A stretch of 64,000 bases of DNA, from positions 9,707,654-9,771,653 of the forward strand of contig NC_084886.1 in NCBI RefSeq assembly GCF_958979055.1, written 5' to 3'. A program made the translations under genes and the position numbers. Below, piece by piece: positions 27,230 through 39,824 of the stretch. How positions within the stretch are numbered: the first letter of the stretch is position 1; each line of letters begins with the position of its first letter. Below the pieces are notes generated by a model. That model was not told the origin of the DNA and did no database searches. It saw nothing but the letters and a program-made list of their open reading frames with translations. This stretch comes from Alnus glutinosa. Its lineage: Eukaryota > Streptophyta > Magnoliopsida > Fagales > Betulaceae.

Positions 27230-28060
27230 CGCCCCTCTCAAAATCTCTCTTCTCTCTCCTGATATCTTTTTTCTTGGTGCAGCCAGTGAGGAGGTTCCAT
27301 CCTCTCCTCTCTCATTTTCTTTATGTTTTTTCCGGTTTTCTTTATTTTGGTATAAATTCTATCCCTTCTAGGGAGTTTTGTTCCCCCAAGCTAGATTCGG
27401 TGGTGGTTGATGTTCTTCTAGTCCTTCCAGGACTATGGAGATTGGTTTTTTTTTTTTTTTAGCTTTTCCTTGTTCTTTTTTTCTGTTAGTTTTTCTGGCA
27501 GAAGGCTACATGTGACGTCTGTGTTGGGGAACGGTTTTTCTGGTGTGTCTCCAGCTAGTTTTTATGGCTGTGCTTTTTTTATATCTTCTTTGGTGCCAGA
27601 TCTGTGTTCTTCGGCTAGGTCCTTCATGACACGCGCCTCTGATTGGTGGTTTCAACGGTCGTCTACTGCAGAGGGAGGTTCCTAGTGAAGGCGCGTGTTT
27701 ACAAGCGCCAACGTCGGTGACGGTTTTTTCCCGACGCATGTTTCGTTTGGTTTTTGTTTGCATTTTTATTTATTTTTCTGTTCACAGTCTGCCTTTGTAA
27801 TGCTCAATTGTTACTGGACTATTTGTTGGCATAGTAGCTAGATTAACCATCTTTTTATTTGTTTAGATTGTGCTTAAATGTAAAGAGTGGCTCAAACGTT
27901 GTTAATGTAATGTTTGTGTGTTGTTTAGATAGCTATTTTAAGTCAGATTTTTCTGGCTTAGGGTGTAAGGGGACTTGTATCTCTATTCTTTGTAATTTCC
28001 TTCGGGCGTTATTCAGTAATATATGGTGACTCATGTTATCTGTTCAAAATAATAATAATA
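27230..28060 (+). mobile_element. Possible non-autonomous LINE-like element, low confidence
   Basis: The sequence opens with a CT-rich, GC-elevated leader (CCGCCGCCCCTCTC) and ends with a transcript-like tail, TTATCTGTTCAAAATAATAA. The ending resembles the 3' end of the LINE at 31.6 kb (TTCTTCTGTTCAAAAAAT). No reverse transcriptase is encoded. It may instead be a non-coding transcript unit. Confidence 0.3.
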
Positions 28061-29944
28061 TATTTCTCTTTCTCTTCAAGTATAATATTTTTACTCAACT
28101 CTTTTCACTTATATTAGAAATTATAAACTTTATCTTGAAAGCATTGTCGTAAATCAATGCTTTATCTTACACCCTTTGATAATATTGTTAGATGTTGGAT
28201 GAAATGGATGAATCACTATATATGTTTCCTTTTCTTTACCAAGAAATAAGAAGAATATCTTTTCAAAAAGAAAAAAGAAAAAAAAGAAATAAGAAGAATA
28301 TCAATGAATCGCTAACCATTATTTCACTTCGGAAATGTGGGGTCGCAAAGCGCCGTGATAGGGTATTGGATGAACTATATATACTGAAAATCTGCTCGGT
28401 ATGGGAATACATCTTTAGAATTGTATTGCTTTGAAGTTTGACTACATATTTTGTCCATATATCCCATTTCCATTATGCAGAGAATGTTATTTATGTGGAG
28501 ACCGTTCCGACTGGCAGCACAGCTTGTCCGGACAGGAGCTTTAGGGGATGCTTAATTTCCTAATAGAAAAGAGGTGGTTACTTGAGATTTTGATCTTATG
28601 TCTTTGTGACACCTTGTTTCTAGACGTTTAAAAATTAAGAGAACTGTTATATATCAATCTCTTTTATAAATCCACCATTAAATTTGTGAGACCTACATGT
28701 GGGTCACATATATTAAATGATGGATTTGTCGATCTCTTGTACGGAAATGAATAAAAGATAGAAACCTAACATTTCTCAAAAACTAATTGTATATGTCCAT
28801 TGAAAACCAAATAGCTCGTCTCTCTTTTCTCCTCCAGCAAGTTCACCTTCTCTTTCTACATCAACGACAATGTGAAGCCTATTGGTGGGTTGGTAAGAAG
28901 ACTAAGTAAAATGATTGCCCAGTGAAAAGTTGGAGCTGCTACGGTATGAAGCAAGTGGGAGTGCTTGTCTGTGTATATAAGTCTAAATCGTTATAAGGGT
29001 TGTTAATGTACTTACAATACTTTGCATGTACTACAAATCTTTATTAGTAAATTGGTTTATTGAGTTTAGCTGTCTCATAATAGTTTTACAATATAATGTG
29101 TTATTCAAAAGTTTTCACTTTGTTAACAAAAATAAAAAAAATAAAAAAATTGTGTTGTCGAAGGATTGGTTTATGCTTTCTTAATTAATTTGGTATCTAC
29201 TTAATACTTATCATTTTGCTGCATAATTGTTGTTTGTTTGCACTGGGGTCTAAATTATGCGTTTCTAGCTAGCGGAGGTATCGTTTAAACCCTTCTTCTT
29301 CTTCTTCTTCTTCTTCTTTTTTTTTTAATTTTTTTTTTAATTTTTAATTTTTTATAATCGATGACAACATTCTATCTTGTTTTAGGCAAATTCTCTTGAA
29401 TGGTGTAGGATGCAGAGGAAATTGGAAGTATATGAGAAAGCATCATTCCAAAAGATAAGTGAGGAGAAAATATCCATCTTCTTTAGCAAAAACACAAGTC
29501 TAGAAACAAATGAGCAAATCTTGACTATTGCTGGAGGAGCCTTGCTACACAGGGGATACTCATCCGTCTCCTGTGAGTCTCTTTTTAATAAAAAACATTT
29601 TTTTTATTATAAATGGGTGCTGGAGACGGATGAGTGTCCCCCAGCAAGCATTTCCCTTGCTGGAGTGCAATCAACTCAAAGTTACGAGAAATATTTGTGC
29701 TTACCAGCTTTGGTCGGGAAATTTCTAATTATGACCTTTAAAAGACAAAAAGTACTATAAAAAGACATAATATGGAGTAGGTTTAATGATTAGAAAGTGA
29801 AGTTCCTCTCATGAGTAGGGAATGAGATTCCACTAAAAGTAGTAATTCAAGCCATCCCTACGTACGGTATGCGTGTTTTTCAGCAATCTAAGACTTTGTA
29901 GGGGCATAAATTTCATGATGCATAAATTTTGATGAGGACAACAG
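28061..29944. other. Intergenic DNA with a foldback and a CTT repeat
   Basis: Contains a (CTT)n tract (29287-29318) and the foldback at 29540-29665. The open frame 29410-29760 runs through the foldback and shows no family signature. Confidence 0.4.
29552..29641. repeat. Short foldback (hairpin) element
   Basis: GGGGATACTCATCCGTCTCC (29552-29571) is matched by its inverse complement GGAGACGGATGAGTGTCCCC (29622-29641), with one internal mismatch. The loop is ~50 bp of A/T. Weaker pairing extends outward (CCTTGCTACACA against AGCAAGCATTT). Confidence 0.8.
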
Positions 29945-31635
29945 AAACAAGAGTTAAGGATTTATTGGATGAGTTGGAAGAATATGAGGAGATCTAAGAC
30001 CATCGGTGGTTTGGATTTTAGGGACTTGGTAATTTTTAACCAAGCCCTTCTTGCTAAGCAAGGCTGGCTCATCATTCAGAATCCGAATTCTTTTGTCTCT
30101 AGACTGCTTAGTGCTAAATATCATCCTCAGTCTAGTTTGTTGGACTCTAAGACTGGGACTTGATCTTCTTTTGTTTGGAAGAGTATTTATAATGTTAAGG
30201 CTTTGTTGAAAGTTTGAAACAAGGCCTAGTTTTGAGGGTTGGTAATGGATTTTCTATTAACATTTGGGAGGATCGTTGGTTACCCACCCCCGTTACTCAT
30301 AAAGTTCAATCTCCCCAAAGGCTTGTAGACCAGCTTCACATGGTGGGGGAGCTCATTGACTATAATCGAGGTATCTGGAAGGAAGACATTATTAGAGATA
30401 ATTTATTTCAGGAAGAGGCTGATGTGATCCTCAATATCCCTCTTAGTCCATGTCTTCCCCCTGATAAATTGATTTGGAATGAATCAAAAGATGGCAAGTT
30501 CTCGGTCAGGAGTGCTTACCACTTGGGTCTATGCATTAATGACCTTTCTAAGGGGCAATGTTCTAGGGGATTGGAGAAGTTAATTTGGAAGTTTCTTTGG
30601 AGTTTAAAGGTTCCAAATCAGGTAAAGGCCTCTACTTGGCGTGCCTGCCATGACATTCTGCCCACTAAGTCCAATCTTTTGAAGCGTAAAGTGATTGAGG
30701 AAGACATTTGTCCTTGCTGTAACTTGGAGATGGAGACTTTAGTTCATGCCATTTGGCTCTGCCTTACGGCCTAGAATGTATGGGGGGGACTCCAAGTCTT
30801 GCTTTCAGAAGTGTAGCATGCTTTGTAATTCTTTTAAATCCCTTTTTGAGGAATGTATGTTCAGATTCTCCAAAAAAGATATGGAACTCTTTATTAATAT
30901 TGCACGTAAGATTTGGCCGAGAAGAAATGCTCTCATTTTTTTAAGGTTCTTTTAAACATCCTTCGGATGTTTGTCCTTAAATCTGCGATGATTTCTTTGT
31001 AAGATTACCGTAATAGTTTGTGCCGTGACAACAATAAAGGGCAGGAGCCGGATGTATCTACAGTTCGTCAGTGTCAAGTATGGGTAGCTCCTCCTCAAAG
31101 CTTCATTAAAATCAATTGGGATGCGGCTATAAACTCTAGTAGAGGTTGTGTTGGTTTTGGGTCGGTGGCCAGGAGCTGTAATGGTGTTTTTTTGGCTGCC
31201 AAATGTATTGTGCACCCTCAGAAAATAGAGGCAAAATTAGTGGAAGCCTTGGTAGCTTTTTGGGTAGTTAGATTTTGCATGGAGATGGAGTTTCGTGAGG
31301 TAATCTTTGAGGGAGATGCGGCTCAAGTGATTGATGATATTTGTTCTCCTCTTCCTCATCTTTTTAATTCTGGCCATATCACTGAAAGTATTGCCCATGA
31401 CATTTATCACTTGACATCTGCCAAATTTATTCACATTAAAAGGGAAGGAAATGCGGTTGCTCATTGTTTAGCAAAATTGGAAGTCCACAAGAATTTATCT
31501 TCTTGTTGGATGGTTCAGCCACCGGCTTGTATTATTAATTTATTGGTTAGAGATCGTCTGCATCTCTAGATTCTGTTTGGAATCACCTTTGTATTTCTCC
31601 AGTTTTAATGGGAAGTTTATTCTTCTGTTCAAAAA
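29945..31635 (+). mobile_element. 5'-truncated LINE (non-LTR retrotransposon), degenerate
   Basis: The remains read in order: the end of the reverse transcriptase (GGLDFRDLVIFNQALLAKQG), a stop and a small frame change near 30163-30214, the zinc-binding RT-associated region (CPCCNLEMETLVHAIWLC; WEDRWLPTP, RSAYHLG), a further frame break near 30775, and an RNase H-like domain (FIKINWDAA, then VIFEGDAAQVI and REGNAVAHCLAKL) at about 31080-31569. The 3' end is close to TTCTGTTCAAAAAAT at 31620-31635. The catalytic RT core and ORF1 are missing. It is inactive. Confidence 0.85.
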
Positions 31636-32130
31636 ATAGAGTTGAGGATTTATTGGATGAGCTGGTATAACATGGGCTTCTCCAAGTCAGATGGTGGTTT
31701 GGGATTTCGAGACTTAGAATGTTTCAAGTATATTGTGGAGAAATCGAGTCACCAATTGGAAGCGGAAGAGGTTGAGCTTATGGCGGCTGTAGCACAAGAT
31801 TTAGTTTAGAAGAAATTCGATAACCCATGGGGGGATTTCGCCCATCCTTTTCAATTGACAAATGAAAAGCAGATTAGGCGCGAGGATCCTACGGCTCACT
31901 CAAGTGTGGAATGTTATTTCATTTGGTTTTGTTAAAGTAAACTAGGATTTTGCTGTGGACAAAGAAAATAAGAGGATGAGGATTGACATAATAGTTAGAG
32001 ATCATGAAGGTTGTCTCTTGTTAACTATGCGTGGTTCCTTCCTAACCATGTATAACGGATCCTGTTATTTCTGAGGCATTAGCAGCAGTGCATTGTGTAG
32101 ATGCATTCCTTTGTGTAGTTCCTACTTCCT
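31636..32130 (+). mobile_element. Second, mosaic LINE remnant
   Basis: 31641-31740 repeats the RT segment seen at 29950 (RIYWMSWYNM, GGLGFRDLE). After unrelated sequence, about 31950-32130 holds RNase H-like traces (IIVRDHEGCLLLTM, and in another frame DPVISEALAAVHCVDAF). The pieces are not collinear with a complete element and contain frame breaks. Confidence 0.65.
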
Positions 32131-32339
32131 CCATATTATGGGATTTTCAAACTTCGGGTAGGGTAACACCTAGTGGTGCCATTTTTTTCCCCCCTTTTTT
32201 GGCTGACTATGACTTGGCTTTTGCGAGTCAAAACCACCCAAAAGGCCAAAACCCTCTTTTCAATTCAGCCAAAACCCCTCTTCTCTTCACCTTCTTCGTT
32301 CGCACTCACTCAATATCCCACCCTTCCTTTCCCGAGAAA

Positions 32340-35300
32340 ATGAACTCCGAAAACTCCAAACTTTTCCCACCATCCAAACAACCCCCACAAGGGCCACAAC
32401 TCAATCTCCAACGAGCGTTCTCCGACCTCCAAAATCATTGCTCTAACCTCCTCCAACACCTTCCCAACCCCTCTTCCCTCAAAACCCAATTTCAATCTGC
32501 CGTCTCCAACTTCCAGAACCATGCAAAACACGCCCTGGACCCCAAAATTTTGGGCTCTTCTTATGGGAAGAACCCGGTCTGGGCTCGGATTGCCGAACCC
32601 AATAAGACCCAGCTCACGACGGTTCGCCAATCTGGTGCTGGTGGCGCCCTGTCGGCCGAGGCAATTGAAGAGCGGCTGGCGGGCGTGCCCGTCTACGCGC
32701 TAAGCAACGCGGTCGATGAGTTCGTGCTGGTTTCGGGCGTCTCGACCAGGAAATCTCTCGGGTTGTTCTGTTTCAAGAAAGAGGACGCGGAGGCGCTTCT
32801 TGAGCAGATTAGGAGCATGGACCCCTCAATGCAAAGTGGGTCCAAGGTGGTGGCTGTTGCTCTGAATAAGGTGGGTGCCTGGGTGGTTGAATTTCTTGGT
32901 TTTACTTTGCAAATCAGTGCATTTTTCGGTGTTTAGGAAGAGAATAAAATTGGTGCAGTTGGAGTCTAATGGGATTTTGTTCTTTCTTACAGGTCTTTCA
33001 GTTGAAGCTTAATGGGGTGGCCTTCAGGTTGATTCCGGAGTCTTCGCAAGTCCAAAACGCACTTATGGTGAGATATTTAGTGGCATAAAGTTGATTAACC
33101 TTGTGCTAATGTGAGAATTGATAAGAAATGCGTTATTTCGATCTAGATAATCGTGGGATGGTTATATAGGTTGCCATTAATCGGATATTATGTGAACCGG
33201 GGCTTCAGACCTCAGTATGATAACTCTTCCTAACCTTAAACAAAATAAGTTAGAGTTTCCATGTTTATTTACCTTTAGTGAGAATTCTGAACATATGTAT
33301 GTCTCAGAGCTTTCATTCTAATCCCCACTTTCATCGGTAGATCATATATGGTATAGATAGAATATAAACCTTTCCTCTTTGCCTCCAACAGAAGTTTTCG
33401 TTTCCTGTGAAATTCTTTGGAAACAATTTCTGAGAAAATGCCTGCCAGAAAGGCTTCCATCGGCTTGTGCACGAAATTCAAACATAGGGAAGCTCTCATA
33501 TGACAGGATATTTAACACTCTTCCTCACACCAACACTTTCATCCTATTGAAAAGTAGGTTAGAGACACAGGAAGAGTAAACTGTATGAAAAGATTGTAGA
33601 ACTTAGGGTTTGGGAACCCATGATCATGATACTTTTCGATTCAGCTGGCTGTTCATTTTGGATAGTAGGGATTAATCTGATCTTTCATTAATCTAATATA
33701 CCAGATGATACCGTTAGGTTTTGATTTTAGTTGCGGCTATATTGATTATGTGTTTGCTATTTGTGAGTCAATAACTAGAATCATGAGCAACACAGACAAG
33801 CAAAATTTATATTGATCAAGTGGACTATCATTCATAAAGTTAACAGTGGTTAATTGCAACAATCTCTTTGCTTGACCTTAATTAACTTATGATAAAAGAA
33901 ATTACAAAATTGCTATCTCCATGGTGGAGTTGAGGAGCTACACTCCGACAAACACTCACTTGGTGGTTGGCGCTGCCTTTTCAATGCATGGCATGGAGGA
34001 GGTTGTTGCTTTTTTTTTTTGGTGGGGTAGTGTCAGTTATCATCGCGTCATTGATTCTCTCTCTCTCTCTCTCTTCTTATTCTCCCTCCCTCCTCAGCCT
34101 CCTTGTTGGAGGAATCAGAGCACTTCATGTATGCCCATTTGGGCGTGCTTCAACTGGGGGACAGTGAACTGAATGTGAAATGAATTTATTGACCTCTGCA
34201 GTATTGGCACTAAATCTTAGACACTTTCTCAGCCGAAATATATAAGACCAATTTATGATTTTGTTGAATCTATTTACTATGACCTACTGTTTGAGTATAT
34301 CTGAAAGATGTGTAATAAAGGATAAATAGAATATTTAAACAGTTAACTTCTTAATAATTTTTGTGTGAATACTTCTCTTAAGAAGAATGTGAGCTTGATA
34401 ATTATAGAGCTGTTCTCCCAGCCAAAAATATATGTTGTTAGTTCCTATTCTTTTCTGAAAACTTTTTATACAAGAAAATTCTTTGATTTTACCTAACAAT
34501 CATTACTGTAGTGGTGCTGCAGTATATATTAACAATTATTTCTTCTTCTGTGTGTAGGAGATGGAAAAGGCTGGTATTTCTGGCGATGGCTTCACTGGGG
34601 TTCCAGTTTTCCAGGTTCTTTTCTTAGCATGTCCGATCTAACTGATTCACATGCTGCTTAGGTGTTATAATATGTATGTGTTGATTGAGAGAACAAAGAA
34701 TTTTCAAGACATGTAAAAACTAGTTTAATAATTGAATAAACATATAATAATGTGTAATTATCTTAGAAAAAAATAAATGAATGAAGCATTTCCGACTTTA
34801 GACCTTGAATAATGACAATGGCAACAAATCTATTTTAGAAAATGCATGGTTGACGTCTAAGAAACAAGAATACTTCAGAATACTTGTCGTACCCGTAGCC
34901 TGTGTAATGGATTTGTTGGGATGCACAGTGTATGTGTGTTTGTGTGTGTGTGTGTGTTTTTTTTTTCTTTTTTCATGTATACAAATATGGTAGGGTATGG
35001 CTTGGATGTGGATGGATATATAAATTATTAGAGAGGATACCTCCCATGTCCTTTTTTTCTTCTTTTAACATTCTAGTTACTTGAAAAAGATGAAAGAGGG
35101 GGAGGGGGGGAGAGAGAGTTAATTGCAAAACAAGGGGTCTAGTGATTTAGAAAATTAGAGACCTTCAAAATTCCAAACCTGTATAAATATCAAACATAGA
35201 TCATGGCCCCCTCTTCCCTTCCCCAACAATTCACACCACCACTGCTTTCCACCATCTCCAGATTTCATCATTGTAAGACAGTCAGTGTCATTCCAATTGC

Positions 35301-38300
35301 TGCACTCTAAACCATACTTCTGCTGCCTCTTCCATGACTGCCTGCCACCCTCACTGCAACTGCTGCACTCTAAACCATGCTTCTGCTACCTCTTCCATGA
35401 CTGACTTTATGGTGGTCTTCAAGGACATCATTTTCTAATGAAGAAGAAATTAGAAAGGGTAATATTCATTATGACAAAGCAAGTCAGCCAGTTTCTTCAG
35501 ACTCCTCGTCATCTACATTTGACTGCTGTCCGAAGAATTATACGCTATGTTCGCGGTACTTCTGCCCGTGGCTTATTCTTTCCTGCCAGCAATTCTACTC
35601 GCCTTGCCGCTTATAGTGATGCTGATTGGGCTGGTTGTGCGGATACTCGTCGCTCCATCACTGGTTGGTGTGTGTTCTTAGGTGATGCCTTGATCTCCTG
35701 GAAAAGTAAGAAGCAAGACAGAGTCTCTAAGTCATCTACGGAATCTGAGTACCGCGCTATGTCTCTTGCTTGCTCAGAAATTATTTGGCTTCGTGGTTTG
35801 CTTGCTGAGTTAGATTTTGTGGAGACCGACCCTACACCTCTACATGCCAATAATACCAGTGCTATTCAGATCACGGCCAATCCTGTCTATCATGAGCGCA
35901 CCAAGCATATTGAAGTGGACTGTCACTCTATCTAGGAAGCCTTTGATGCTAGGATTATCACTCTTCCACATATTTCCACTGATCTCCAAATTGCGGATAT
36001 TTTCACCAAGGCGCTCACCCGTCATCGACATTGCTTCCTAAGTGGCAAATTGATGCTTGTTGATCACCCTGCATCAATTTGAGGGGGGCTGTCAATGGAC
36101 AGCTGTCTATTTGAATGGACAAGCTGCAGAAAATCGTTCTGAGAGACTTGAGCCAAGAGAATTGTGCCGAGAGGGACAGACCACCATGCGGTGAAAACTC
36201 AAAAACAGAAACCGAGAACCGGAAAAAATCGTAGGAAAAAAAAAACTTAGCAATTTGGCTCTGATACCATGACAAAAATATTATTTGAATGGCTGAATTT
36301 AGCCTTGAGTTCTGTCTATTATAAAGACTTTACATGAATGCTATACATGGAAAGAAAATAAAGTCCCGCATAATTCTAGCCCTATACATACAAATCATAA
36401 TCGGTCAAATATATATGCCAACCATACAAAATGAGAGATGGAGAAATAAGGAAAGAATAAGGAAAGAAATAATGAACAATTATGGACAGCACAGCTGTCC
36501 ATTGACACATTATATATCTATTTTTTCTTTGATTTTTACCTTGTTAACGTGCATGGTGGAGACATATTCCATGCAAGTCATATTAGAATCTATATATGAT
36601 ACTATTCACTACAAGCTATTGTTGTCATCTTGGATGCATGATTGATTATTAAGGTCTTTTCTGTATCCACCCTGCATGAATTTATTTCCTTTTGAGCTAT
36701 GTAGTGAGATGTGGCTTGGAGTCAAAAGGAAACTTGCTCTTGGATCATTGTTCTATTTGCCTTCGTTATGGATAAATTGACTGGGGAGCTTACCTGTCCT
36801 TTGGACCTGTTGCGTAGAAGTGGATTTGAACCATATCACAATTAACATGGCCATACCATGTGGAACTTGCATGACTTAGAAATATATAGGTTGTAATTTA
36901 GTAAAATGGGAGTTGGAATGAAGTGTCAGTAAGGATTGATGACCAACCCATACACAAAAGACCTTGTGTTATCTAAACGAGAGATTCTCTTATAAGTTTA
37001 AACCACTTTGGATCACTTCTGACTCTTATGTGAATATTGAGTATTTGTCACTTGAGGAATGCTTTGGGAGAGTTATAACTTCAACAAACATTATGGCATA
37101 GAACGCAAGGTTGTATTAAAACATCTACTGGATGAGCTTGTTGAATTGAAATTTTAGAGATTGATGAGCAGTGAGAGTAGATGGAATAAGAATTGCCCAA
37201 AAATTGGAGGTGGCACGACTATGGGCCAAATTGAGGGAAGATTGGGTAAGACGGTTTGGTAATGGGTGAGGTAGTTTCACTTATAAGGAGTGGTAGGGTT
37301 GAGAACACTACAAGGACCAGAGTAAGCCTGTTATATTTCAATAAAATGTCTTTGAGAAAATTTAGGTTCTTTAGGATTAGGTGTTGTTGGATCGTGTTTA
37401 TAGTCATCTTAGTCGTTGAGTTTGTGTGAATAGAAGAATATGGTATGTTATAGATTTGCTGGCCCTGATGGTCTTGAAAACTTTTATTTTCCTTTATTTA
37501 TGTATATATTTTTTTAATGAATAATAGTTTATTAGAAGGAAAAACTCACGTAGACGAAAAGTATACAAGAGACGGAACCACCCTATTGGGGTCGAAAATC
37601 TAGAAAATTAACAAGATCTACAAGAATTTTCCTTTATTTTTTCCTAGTACTATCTTGATATGAACTGAAAAAGCTTGAAGAAAAAGAAGAAAATCTGCAG
37701 TGTTTGCCATTCACCATGTTAGCTTATCAAAGTTGCAGTGGATAAATGGGATATGTGCATTGTCTATTGTGTTTGCATGTATACACACATAGTCTAGTCT
37801 TTGTCTTTCCTATATTATTATAGTTTCTTTTATAAATTTTAGCCAAATGTTCCATTTTTATTCAACATTGATGAACAAATACTGTACATTGGGATCGATA
37901 GTTTGGTGAATTGAACATGGAAGTACCACAAATCAAGACATACGATCTGGCTTGTGGTTTGTGGGGTGGGTAGGTGAATCCAACAAGTCTGGTTTTGCCA
38001 TGACCATGAGTTTTAAGAAATGGCCTTCTCTAGTCATTTTAATATTTACTTTGGTCCCCAGACATGTACATTTGAGCATGATTTTTTATACTACTGTTTT
38101 GAACTGTTTTAAGTATTTGGATTTCAGTCACGGAGCTTGATACTAAAGAGCGAAAACAAGAGATATCGCCCGGCTTTTTTCAGAAAGGTTAGTTAGGAAG
38201 ATAGCTTTTTTGGCATGCGATATTCTGGTTTGGCTTCATATAATGTTATAGTTCTTCTTGTCTTGGTATTCTTGTAGGAGGATTTAGAAAATTCCCTACT

Positions 38301-38708
38301 AAGGGCTGCTCGCGAGCAGAACCAGTTCAATCCTGCTTACAGACGAGGGGAAATTCAGGTATGGATTTCCATGCATTTTTGTTGGCAAGGTCTCTCGCTC
38401 TTTTGACTTATTTCATTTTATCTTGTAGGTTGCTGTTCTGGAGGAGGTTCTTAAGGGGATGAAGGTAAGGAGCCTCTGTATGGAAATTTTACTTGGTCAT
38501 CATCCGGTCGGTTGGCCGGAAGATGATTTTCGTTTAAGTATTGAAGATTGTATACTTATTTGCCTCTTTTGTTTCCTTGGATTTTCAATTCTCTCCTGTC
38601 CTATATTGACTCCTTTTGCAGGAGAGTTCTACTTCGATGTGGGATGACATTGTTTTCATACCTCCCGGTTTCGATGTTTCTACTGATCCCACCCAGAGGC
38701 AACTATAA
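32340..38708 (+). CDS. TIC22: TIC22-like plastid protein import factor
   Basis: Seven exons, all phase 0: 32340-32870, 32993-33067, 34558-34614, 38128-38187, 38278-38358, 38429-38464, 38622-38708; 927 nt, 308 residues. The N-terminus (MNSENSKLFPPSKQPPQGPQ, then a Ser/Gln/Asn-rich stretch) is the targeting and coiled region of the family. The Tic22 domain follows: LAGVPVYALSNAVDEFVLVS, GLFCFKKEDAEALLEQI, GVPVFQSRSLILKSENKRYR, FFRKEDLENSLLRAAREQN and VFIPPGFDVSTDPTQ. Tic22 is a soluble intermembrane-space chaperone that helps preproteins pass from TOC to TIC. The ATG at 32340 was chosen because the upstream frame runs into retroelement remnants. Intron 3 is 3.5 kb and carries Copia DNA. Length and ending agree with the family. 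Confidence 0.93.
35438..36113 (+). mobile_element. Copia fragment: RNase H end, polypurine tract and start of 3' LTR (in TIC22 intron 3)
   Basis: Encodes the C-terminal Ty1/Copia RNase H (AAYSDADWAGCADTRRSITG, then SKSSTESEYRAMS and NPVYHERTKHIEVD). The in-frame stop at 35933 is followed by coding traces (DLQIADIFTKALT) and a polypurine tract (GAGGGGGGC, 36081-36089). An LTR start, TGTCAATGGACAGCTGT, lies at 36090 and is cut off after about 25 bp. All upstream domains are missing. Confidence 0.85.
36257..36507 (-). mobile_element. Copia 5' LTR with primer-binding site, inverted relative to the adjoining fragment
   Basis: On the minus strand an LTR starts TGTCAATGGACAGCTGTG at 36507 and ends TTGTCA at 36270. 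It is followed with no gap by TGGTATCAGAGCC (36269-36257), complementary to the 3' end of initiator tRNA-Met. The leader continues to about 36115, where it meets the plus-oriented 3' end. The two fragments are therefore arranged as opposed halves. Confidence 0.8.
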
Positions 38709-39824
38709 AATGAGTAGGTCATGGCATCTTTAACTAGATCAATCAATTCGGTAGTTATTGGAGAGCTGTCTTTTTATATTTTTGACATTATCTCGTATGG
38801 TAGAAATGGATAGACTAATGAAGTTAAGGACTGGGCATGTAATTGTCGAGCAAACAGCTACACGTATATACCATCTCAGCTATGAAATATGCAGTTTTTG
38901 TTGATAGTATTGAGTCAAATTTGGCTTCCTTTATTATACATTGGGGAAACTTTACTTTATCCTTCTAAATTGTAGCCGCTTTTGCAATCACTTCTTAAAC
39001 TTCAAAAATTCTAAATTTAGTCTATCTATCTTTCGGTTTTTGTCAACTTCACTTGTTTGTGAGAATTTTCTAAATCCGGTTAAAATTTTAAAAATATTCT
39101 CTCTTTTTTTTTTTTTATATAAAAAATATATAAATATTTTCAAAAATTCAAGCGTGGGTATTTTTGTAAATTCCGTTAAATCCTGACTAGTTCCTAAGTT
39201 CTTGCAATTTTTTTTCTTAAAAAAATGTGAGCATTTTAAGAATTTTGACACTTTTTCATTATGATTTAACAGAAAATCCTAATGGAAGTGTGAAATTGAA
39301 AGATTGATACACTAAATTGTGGATTTTTAAGTGTAAGAAGGTAATTACAAATGTAATAAAAGTTTAGGAGGGTTAAGTGAAGTTTTCCTTTTCTACATTT
39401 TTCTTGTTTTGGAATTAGCTTATTGGTATTACATTCAGAGGAGAGATGAGTTCTACATATTTGCAATGGCTTGGACTTGAAGATTGTTTTTGTTAAAGAG
39501 GCATTTGCTAGCCGGTAGATCCGTGTGTTAATGAAAAAGTGTAATTTTTTTCTTTGGTGGAAAAAGTAAGTGTGGATTTCATAGCATATTCAAGCTTTGA
39601 AATCTTATGCAAGCTAGTAGGAATATCCACTTTAGAACAAGGAACCATTAGGGGTGAAAAAAGATGAATGAGCAGGTATCGAGAAGATGAATGACATGCG
39701 TGATTGCTGGCGTGCGTAATAGTTGATAGTAACGCAAAGTAAAAGCTAGTTGAATGGTGAGAATTGAAGATGTAAATCTAACAGCTAAGGAGTTGTATGG
39801 GAATAGGCATCAGATTTGAAATCA
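38709..39824. other. Intergenic with a MITE-like element (38943-39392)
   Basis: The left end (GGGGAAACTTTACTTTATCC) and right end (read inverted GGAAAACTTCACTTAACCC) form imperfect inverted repeats of about 30 bp around a 450-bp AT-rich body with no coding sequence. The remainder is plain AT-rich DNA. Confidence 0.5.

Noticed and set aside
29949-31665. Similar 22-bp stretches at both ends of the LINE taken as a target-site duplication
   Set aside because: Similarity continues into further RT codons (GGL-FRDL), so these are two copies of LINE coding sequence, not a target duplication.
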